From Kappaphycus alvarezii (Eukaryota; Rhodophyta; Florideophyceae; Gigartinales; Solieriaceae), in contig NADL03000657.1 in NCBI GenBank assembly GCA_002205965.3, forward strand, positions 1,426,001 to 1,490,000: a stretch of 64,000 nucleotides of DNA, in the 5' to 3' direction. The notes below the pieces were generated by a model. It had not been told where the DNA came from. It saw nothing but the letters and a program-made list of their open reading frames with translations, and ran no database searches. Position 1 is the stretch's first letter, and each line of letters opens with the position of its first letter. This document shows positions 56,407 through 64,000 of this stretch, one piece after another. The position numbers and the translations under genes are program-made.

Positions 56407-57267
56407 TCACGACGGTCGATGAAAACGCTGTTTGAGAAACTCAAATGTCGTAAATGTAATGGCGGTTCCTGGGGTAATCCATAAAATACGGGCCGAGAAT
56501 CCTTTACAAAATCCGGTGAATCCCTCCTGGGCGGCAATAGCTTTTGCCGCATGCCATGTGCCGCGGTATGCATACCCTACGTTCCTGTGATCACCCTGGG
56601 TCTGTATTCTTGTCTTAATAACATCCAAAGGGGTGGTCATGCCGCCTGCAATAGCGCCAGCCGCAGAGGCACACAATGCGACGGTGGGGGTCTGCAAGTC
56701 ATGGATACTGCCCTCATGCTGGCCAGCCGCGATCAATTTGAAACGCTCGTAAGCCATAAAATACAACATTGCATACGGACCAAAGACACCAATAGTCAAT
56801 GCGTAGCCTTTAAACAAACCACGCATACCCTCCCTCATCCAAAGGTCCCGAGCAATCACAGACGAGGTTGCAGCCGATAAAGCACCCACGCGAACCTGAG
56901 CACGCTGCTTAATAACCTCCATGGGGACCCAGAATACAGCGGACACAGTCTCTGCAATGAGACCCGAAATCAAATGAAGGGTCGGGGAAGAGGTTGGGAG
57001 AGTGGTCGCGGTGGATATGCGGTGCTTGGCTGCGTCATAGGTGGAGAGGTATGTAGCGACAGCGGGGGCTTGCATGAGAATGGAGATGCCGAAACCGCGA
57101 TACAAGCCGCGAAGACCATCCGAGGAGACAAGGTCGGTGAAGGCGGCGCGAAGGGTCTTGTTCGGGGCTTTGGACACCATGAGTCGACTGCGTAAGGTGT
57201 CTAGCGGGTGCACAAAGCAGCGCGAAAAACAGCCCGAGGCTGCGGAGAGGAGGAGTAGCGACACCAT
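56407..57267 (-). CDS. Mitochondrial carrier (SLC25) family protein
   Basis: An inner-membrane solute carrier with the three-repeat, six-helix fold. The start is taken as the ATG at 57267 (MVSLLLLSAASGCFSRC), giving 286 residues, the usual length; the frame is open further upstream but without an ATG. Each repeat has the signature Px[DE]xx[KR]: HPLDTLRSRL (Pro about 21), VPMEVIKQRAQ and TPLDVIKTRIQTQ. The second signature resembles S-adenosylmethionine-type carriers, but the substrate cannot be assigned. The frame is intact. It converges with translin, with only about 160 bp between the two stop codons. Confidence 0.93.
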   Translation of the reverse strand: MVSLLLLSAASGCFSRCFVHPLDTLRSRLMVSKAPNKTLRAAFTDLVSSDGLRGLYRGFGISILMQAPAVATYLSTYDAAKHRISTATTLPTSSPTLHLISGLIAETVSAVFWVPMEVIKQRAQVRVGALSAATSSVIARDLWMREGMRGLFKGYALTIGVFGPYAMLYFMAYERFKLIAAGQHEGSIHDLQTPTVALCASAAGAIAGGMTTPLDVIKTRIQTQGDHRNVGYAYRGTWHAAKAIAAQEGFTGFCKGFSARILWITPGTAITFTTFEFLKQRFHRPS

Positions 57268-58232
57268 GTGCGGTGTAGGGTCAGGGGACTCTGCCCCTCT
57301 GGTAGAGATTTTGCGTGGCTTGGATATATGTATTTGCCCACAGAGAAGAACTTGGATCTGAGGCGATGATGGTTTTATTGGCAACTTTGATCACATGATA
57401 GAGTAGAGTACGGCATGCTCTCGTACGGTATGACATCGTTGCATATTTTCAATAAAGGCGGAATATGGGCCAATGACAGCGTTTTGCAATTTGCAATTAC
57501 AGTCCAGTAGAAGCATCATATTTTCAAGCTCATACTGTAAGCCTAGTTGACATCCGTTTTAATTGTTATTCTGTCTGTCTGTCGACGAATTAATCTTTAT
57601 TTTATGATCGTCAGGGCTGTATTACAAGACAGGAGGGCACCACATGAGCCACAGTACGAGCGCCAGTGCATCGATACCGTCTGCAGCTAAGCTACTCTAG
57701 CTCACCCCCTCCCTGTTGCATCCGTCGTTGCATCTTGTTGTGCAGATGCCTAGCGTACCTCCCTGTCCCCACCGCCCGTAATAAAGCGTTTCCTGTTTCC
57801 CTATGAAAATGCTGTCGCATACCGCGTCTCCGCGGCACTCTCCACGTACTCCCCATCTCATACGCTGCTCTGTGAACCCACTCTGGCCCCCTGCAAATAA
57901 CAACCCCACCTCCAACTTTTGTTTTATCCTCGACAATCCTGGGTCCTCTCTTTTTTCCCCCCTTTCCTCAATTAACGCTCGTTCAATTTCCCGTACAAAA
58001 TCGGCTCCCCCGCCTCCATCGCCATCCTCATCCTCTTTCGCAATTCGCAGGTCCTTTTGCACAATCAAATACGGCTCAACGTGTCTAGAATGCCCGATGC
58101 TTTCCATGCGCCTAAACATTTGTGTTTTCTCTAGAGTTGCAATCAATCCAACCCCACTCTGCACGTGCAGTTGGTGTAGTCCATATATCATCCCGTCGCG
58201 CCCATATTTCACCTGTGAGCTCAACTGCCATC
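57268..58232. other. Between mitochondrial carrier and GT71 gene
   Basis: Holds the carrier promoter and the GT71 3' flank. A long minus frame (58236-57697) overlaps the GT71 end in another frame and is not called. Confidence 0.4.
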
Positions 58233-59689
58233 TCAACGACGATAAACAGCAGATTCTACATTTCTGTTCCCTTGTCGTTTAAACTTCATTCGCGCTTGGA
58301 TATTCCCGCTTTCCCCTAAATACGGTACCAGCGTAAAGTTTTTTCCATGCAGCATCCATACCACGTGGAATATATCCTTGTCTCCCTTCGACGTTCCCAA
58401 AAACAGCCCGGAAAGCGCGAGTTAAAAAGACAGTTAGAAATCAGCGGCCGTGCAAGTGCTCGATGCGGAAAACCGTAAAGGGGGAACCACCAGAGGCACG
58501 GTATGTGCAGCAAACTCACCATACTGAGATCACGCAGAATCTTCATTTCTGGAGAACGAGTGATTCTACAAATCGCCTCTATCTGCTGTCTGCATTTTCT
58601 CCGGTTCACTAGCACCATTCCCGAGTCAAAGCCCTGCCGAACCCACCACGCATTCAATGGAAACACTTTCTTATTCCTTTCAATGTTCAAAATTGCAGTA
58701 AGCTTCTTTTCATTGAAATGGTCCCTAGAGTCGGGCCAAAACCTGGAGGAGCCCGGAGAACACGAATATCCGGTCAGATGAAAAGTCTCTTGTAAATTCG
58801 TAGAGGATAAAATAGATGCGCTGTGCATATTTGTGATCGACTTACATGGCTCCGCTTTTTTGAAATTCTTCATCTTCAAAAGAGGATCAAGGGAACGAAC
58901 TGGAAAGACGTCGCAATCAAGCCACAAAACTTCGTCTGCTGGGGCATGTCGAATGGCATATACTTTGGCATAGCCGTACATGTTGCGTGGGAATTTTTCG
59001 GGAATCTGACAATTCATACATGATCAGGTATCCTGCATTTGTTAGTGGGACCGTGATGACGACCAATATCCAAATGTTGTGCTTCAATACAAAGGATAAA
59101 GGCAGATTTTTTTGTCACATACCTCAAAGCAAGTGATCTCGATAGATTCCATATGCGTCTCCGATTGATTTCTGCACCAGGGTTCTGCCATTTGCTTCTC
59201 AATGTTGTAGTAGCCGAAGAGTAGAGGGATGTTTGATTCGAAGGTTTCAAGTTGTTTGATGACAGCCTCTACACCCTTGACCATATTTCTTGGTTTCCAG
59301 TTTCCGTCATGATTCTGAGCATGACCAACCGGGCAAGACATGACTATGGCACGTTGCCGACTCGTTTCTTCCTGTGGCGTATGCGTCTCGTTTGTTTCAT
59401 TGAGTGCTTCCCGGAAAAGAATCGGAGGCTGGTGTTTTGATACATCAAGAAGAAGGGCGATCAACCCGAAAATAAGCAGGGATATGATAAAAGTTGATGA
59501 GAAAATAAAGAACGGTGTTTTTGTGTTTGGTCGTGCACGTTTAGCATAAAGCCTGATTAGACTGAAGCGGGGGAGGTGCCTGAATCTAGGAGATGAAAGA
59601 CGTTGAGAAAAGGTTTCGGCATTCCTTTTCGTTTTCGGAGCTTTGTGGGCGGGTAAGCTTTGGGGGTAGTTCCGTCCATTGTTTGCCAA
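58233..59689 (-). CDS. MNN1-type alpha-mannosyltransferase (GT71 family)
   Basis: A Golgi type II membrane enzyme that transfers mannose in fungal glycan synthesis. Exons from splice sites: 59689-59123, 59005-58846, 58742-58520 and 58385-58233, with introns of 117, 103 and 134 bp (donors GTATGT, GTAAGT, GTGAGT). Seen: an N-terminal basic region, one membrane anchor (FFIFSSTFIISLLIFGLIAL), the metal-binding VLWLDCDVFPVRSLDPLL (DxD region), FWPDSRDHF, GFDSGMVLVNRRKC and GDKDIFHVVW. The join of exons 2 and 3 is off by one base; one missing C at GAGCC near 58849 would restore EPMFWPD. No in-frame ATG begins exon 1 (an ATG in another frame lies near 59680), so the start is unresolved. Confidence 0.82.
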
Positions 59690-61417
59690 CAGGATTGTTT
59701 TCCGTTGACGTGCGCCAGAGGGGAGTTTGCAATTTGTTGTATAAAGTTAGAGGTTTATACAAACCCGAGGATTACTTACAGCTGCAGTATAGTTGTAGGA
59801 AGGATAGGAAGTAAGATTCAAGTGCAGGTTGTCGGTATCGATACGGCCAATTTGGAGATTGTGAGTAATGTAGTCTACTCGCTCTCACTAGAGCATACAG
59901 ACGAGAATGGTAGTGTCGGAGTGGAGGACAAGAAAATACGGCGCTATTCAAAAGGAAAATACTGAACCACCGTGACGAATCGGTAGGGCACCCCGTGATG
60001 GCTAAAGGCACGGATGTTTAAGCTAGAATGAAAGCTTTCAGCTACAAGTGTTATATTTGCGGTATATTTGAGAGCTTTCCTAGTTTAAGAATATCTCGAT
60101 TGAACGTGGCATTGTCGGGGATTTGCACTGTACCGAGGCATACTGGCAGCTTGTATTCTCCGGGCGCTCCCTTTGCTAACATGAGTAAGGGATCCCGACA
60201 TTATTCGTACGTCATGCTTGGTTGACAACTGAGAGTGTAATACACTGACGGGTGCGGCATGAGTTGTTCTCAGCAGTGGTCAACAGAGAAATGTGGTTGT
60301 TGCGGGTGCATTTTAGTGTGAGGGTATTCAAGTTATTCAAATTGCTACAATCATGGCTACCATACTGTACGCTACTGTACAAATGTCAAAGCTCTCCAAA
60401 AAGCACCATCCCCAACCTCCCCACCCCCGGCAGTTCTCCCAAAACCACAAACACACACACCTCACTCTCCCTCATTTCCCACCCACGCTCTACCGCCACC
60501 TCAACCCCCACCGCAAACCAATGCACATCAATCCTGCTTTACATCGCCGGCATTGCACCCCCTCCACCCGAACAACGCCGTCGTGAAGGTCGATGCGGCG
60601 TCGGTCCTTGCCTGGACACCTGCGACGGAACGCTTGCGACGACCGGTCTTGTCTCGTTGTTGGGAACGAGGTACGCCCTCCCCCCCCCCGTTCATGCCCC
60701 AACTCGCTAATGCGCTGTTGCGTCATTGTCGGGCTGCGCGTGGTTGTTGCGGGAAGGTTGCATATACTTGCCTGGCCGTTTGTGGGGCTGATGTCAATGT
60801 TGATATTGCGCACCCTGTGACCAGTTTAAGGCTGTGATGTCAAGCATTAGATCTGACATTGCTTGCATTGCATTGCCAGCCACCTTTTGATAAAGCAGAG
60901 TGGAAATCTAAACTCGTTCATGCGCTGTAGAGTGCGATAATCAGCCTATCGCGGCTTTGCTGCTTTGATATCGTTTTAGTTTGTCACGAGACAAGTAACA
61001 ACAACAAACCAAGCTACAACTCATCCTTATCTATAAAGACGTTTGGACTTTTAATGAATGTTCCAATGTGGCACCTTTACGAGCTCGAGCCTGAGAATAG
61101 GCCACATGGGGGTGTCGAGATATATTTTAAAGTCGCATTCATCCGCCATAAATTAGCCGTTTACAGTACATTCTTCCCTATTCGAAATAATTTTCGCCTT
61201 ATTGGTAAACTTTGTCTCGCCAGTACTTTCCTACTACCTTTTCTTCAAATTCGAGCATGCCACATTGCATCCCCACCGAAAAAGGTCAACCTGCCTTTGC
61301 CTCTCAGCGCGGCGAGGCATTCAAACATAACCAACGTCGCAATTTCCAAACGCATACTTGCCCTCCCAAGCCATTACCGTATTCTTCTTCTCGTCGATCC
61401 AGGGCCCTGCAACCGTT
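59690..61417. other. Intergenic, about 1.7 kb
   Basis: Between the divergent GT71 and peptidase genes. Frames at 60252-60813 on both strands are compositionally odd (CCACC/ACACAC-rich) with no motif. The last few hundred bases should include the peptidase promoter. A 'GTACGCTACTGTAC' element lies near 60367. Confidence 0.4.
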
Positions 61418-63827
61418 ATGACAGCCACGGCATCGCCACAATCTGCAGACGAAACAAAGCTGAAAGCCGCACCGAAGCAATCAAATGCCAAACTATGGGC
61501 CACGCTTAGTCTGGAAAGCTCTGCTCTACTTGCTGCCCAGTTTGCTTCTGTCGATGGTGATACAGTAGATGCCGTGTGGTCGCAACGGGATGTCGTCGCT
61601 TCGAAGAAACGCTTGTACTCGCAAACCTACATTCCAGACAAGGACTGCATGTTCAAGTCAACACCGCCAGTGGAAACTCGCTCATCCTCGTCCTCGTCCG
61701 CATACTATTCCCCGTCCCGTCAGCGGTTTCTCAAGTTTTCAAACATGGATCAAAATGGCTCCGATTCCGTTCTCATTGAAATATGGAACAGTGCGGGGGG
61801 TCTGCAGATTTCATGGGAGGTTGACGTCGGTACACACGGGCCAGTCTTCACCGATGAGTGGTTCGGCGCTGTAGCTTGGTCTCCTGATGAGAAGATGTTT
61901 GCGTATATTGCCGACAGGGGAAGAAACCTGGCCCATTGGATACGTCTACGGACCCTCAAGAGACGTGGATCAACCCGTTGGATCACAAGTTTCATGAAAA
62001 TTCGCGAGATCCATTAGGAGAAGCATACATTAATCGACGATCTCCTGCATTGTTCATTGCCGATGTCGAGAGCGGGCATTCATATCCGGCAACCAAGGAT
62101 TCGGATGACAGGAAGAAAGACCTGTTCTTTGGAGAACCACAGTGGAGTCCTGATGGGCAGACCATTGTCTTAATAATGCGCAAGTCACCTTACTTGGAGA
62201 TAGATGACCATCTTGGTTTGGATGAGTATTGGCCGGCGGATCTTGGCTTGAGATACTGCTACAATCGACGCTCCGCTATTGTTGCATTTGACGCGCCGCA
62301 ATCGGTGGAGGTGTTGCCGTCGTTTGTTGCAACCATGACGCCTGTATCGAGTAAGCTGGATGACGACGACTTTTGTTGCATCTCGCCGAGGTTCTCGCCC
62401 GACGGAACAAGTATTGTGTACATTAGTAACCCCGCAGTGGGGATTGGTATTGGTAAGGACAAAGTGTTGCCACATAATATGACAAAGGTGTTACGGGCGG
62501 TGAGGATGACTGAGGAAGGTTTCTCGACGCCGAAAACAGTGATTGGGATCCCGCGACGGCCAGGGTGGAATGAGTTCCCGGGGTTGTATGTGCATGGCTT
62601 GTTGGAAAACCCGTGGCTGGATGAAGAGACTGTTGTGTTGAATACGGTTTGGGGGTCGGTGAACAAGGTGATTTCCGTGCGGCTACGGCGGGAAGGCGGG
62701 GAATTTGTAGGTGGTGACGGCAATATTGAGAGTGTGGATTGGGGGACAAAGGCAGCGCGTGCGGAGGTGCGTGGCGGGAATGGAGGTATTGAGGAAGGGG
62801 ATAATGTGGTGTTGATGGATTGCTGTCAACATTTTTTGCTGGTTGCGGTGAGTAATCCGGGGAAGCCCACAGAATTGTACCGGTTGAGCTGTGATGTTAC
62901 GAATGGGGGTGTAGAGGTTGAGCGGGTCTCTCAATTGAGTGACAGGGCCACGAGATTGGGAGAGTGGGTGGAGGAAAGATACACGGTGGATTTGGTGGCA
63001 CAGGGTGATGGAGTGGAAGATGTTGCGAGGGAATTTGAGGCGGGGGTTGATAACGATGTGTCAAGGTACCAAGCGACAATGGTTACACCGCGGACTGGAG
63101 GGAAAAAGTTTGGACTGATTTTGTATCCGCACGGGGCCCGCATGTAGCGACATTGAATGGGTATTCGCAGGGGACGATGGCTATGTTACGCAGTGGTTTT
63201 GCAGTTTTGTATGTGAATTATCGGGGTCGTTGGGATTGGGACAAGAGAGTTTGGAGACTTTGCCGGGCAGGATTGGGAGTCAGGATATAAGTGAGGTGGT
63301 GCAAGCTACTAGATGGGCGCTGGAAAGGTTTGGGGAGAGGATAGATAAGGAGAGGATTGGATTTCTGGAGGGAGTCACAGTGGATTTATTGGGGCTCACA
63401 CTAGTTTAATTGAGGGGCTTTTTCGAAGGACGGTGCTTAGGAACCCGGTAGTGAATGTGGCGAGTATGGTGGGAGCAACGGATATTCCGGATTGGTGTTT
63501 CTGTGAGGGAGGGGTTGGAAGGGTGAATGAGGCTGGACTAATGTTAGTGGCTGATAGTGGGACGCTGATGGAAATGTATCGGAGATCACCGGTTAGCAGG
63601 GTGAAAAGAGGGGTTGAGGGAATTGGGAAATGTCTGCTGCAAGTGGGTGGAGGGATAGGAGGGTGCCTCCGCAGCAAAGTTTGGAATGGAAGAGAGTTAT
63701 GGGACAAGTGCATGGGAGTGAAAGTGTGACGCTGCGGTGGTATCCAGGGAGTGGACATGCTGTGGATGAGGTACCGAACGGCGACGATGCTTGGGTGCAC
63801 GCGCTGGACTTTTTGTGCGAGATGTGA
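61418..63827 (+). CDS. APEH: Acylaminoacyl-peptidase (S9C prolyl oligopeptidase family)
   Basis: A cytosolic serine peptidase that removes N-acylated residues from peptides. The start is the ATG at 61418 (MTATASPQSADETK). The N-terminal part is a beta-propeller with repeated WSPD/FSPDG motifs (near 61880, 62145, 62395). The C-terminal alpha/beta-hydrolase carries HGGPH, NYRG, the Ser motif GSHSGF (Ser codon 63373-63375), RNPVVNVASM and TDIPDWC, then DRRVP (Asp, 63654-63656) and SGHA (His, 63756-63758), a complete catalytic triad. About 803 codons (human 732). The frame slips at five places (about 61915-61930, 63137, 63228, 63368 and 63648). Each fits one missing base, mostly in G or A runs. 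No intron explains them. Confidence 0.92.
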
Positions 63828-64000
63828 AGAGGCGGTGGCGGAGAGGGATGAGCGGTCAATTAAGTAGCATAGCAGGGTAGGTACCGCAGTGACTCTGAAT
63901 CTACTTCAGACGGATTACTTTTGAGCAGAGAGACTGAGGGATGTGGGTGGGTGGCCTTGTCGGCCAAGTGTCGGAGTATGAATGGAACATGTTCGTTAAG
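63828..64000. other. 3' flank of APEH
   Basis: Non-coding to the window edge. Confidence 0.4.

Noticed and set aside
57697-58236. 180-codon minus-strand frame as a separate gene
   Set aside because: No ATG-led domain; it overlaps the last GT71 exon by a few bases in a different frame and lies in the 3' flank. Gly/Asp-rich composition only.
60551-60837. Possible further LINE fragment (GADVNVDIAHP near 60785)
   Set aside because: Resembles one short LINE motif, but neighbouring conserved segments are absent; chance is as likely.
1-64000. CRISPR arrays, bacterial operons, tRNA or rRNA genes
   Set aside because: Introns and retroelements mark the sequence as eukaryotic. No regular spacer array or cloverleaf-capable A/B-box pair was found by eye; a tRNAscan run with no hit would confirm.

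Overview
The window is eukaryotic and most likely fungal. It has spliceosomal introns of about 100-375 bp, and host genes of fungal type: a SUB2/UAP56-like helicase, ribosomal protein eL38, an MNN1-type (GT71) mannosyltransferase, translin, a mitochondrial carrier, an acylaminoacyl peptidase and a choline/ethanolamine kinase. Translin together with a very dense load of Ty3/gypsy, Ty1/copia and LINE relics would fit an early-diverging (for example zoosporic) fungus. That placement is inference, not something the sequence proves.

Layout. 1-1.7 kb: 3' part of a gypsy chromovirus. 2.55-8.38 kb: a young gypsy element (gypsy-A) with two LTRs and a target-site duplication (TSD). 8.4-10.5 kb: a decayed minus-strand LINE with a probable restriction-like endonuclease. 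11.3-13.0 kb: SUB2-like helicase. 13.3 kb: a short LINE 3' fragment. 14.47-19.37 kb: a minus-strand copia element. 20.35-21.2 kb: an internally deleted LINE. 21.87-43.88 kb: one old chromovirus (gypsy-B), recognised by its CTGCC TSD, split by about 17 kb of later material. That material holds a plus-strand chromovirus (gypsy-C, 27-34.3 kb), a very young minus-strand chromovirus (gypsy-D, 34.32-40.77 kb, itself carrying an odd zinc-finger/LINE block) and an unidentified 1.6-kb tryptophan-rich coding-like block (41.3-42.9 kb). 44.78-50.68 kb: gypsy-E, an older relative of gypsy-A.

The right-hand 13 kb is mostly host sequence: choline/ethanolamine kinase, a LINE remnant (52-53 kb), eL38 (minus), a hypothetical gene, translin, a mitochondrial carrier (minus), GT71 mannosyltransferase (minus) and acylaminoacyl peptidase. 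These are unrelated housekeeping or secretory genes and I see no functional cluster.

Four host genes (kinase, translin, GT71, peptidase) each fit their families except at one to five places where a single base seems to be missing, often in or beside a homopolymer. This looks more like deletion-type sequence error than four independent pseudogenes, and it affects how every broken frame in the window should be read. Retroelement breaks are described only in general terms.
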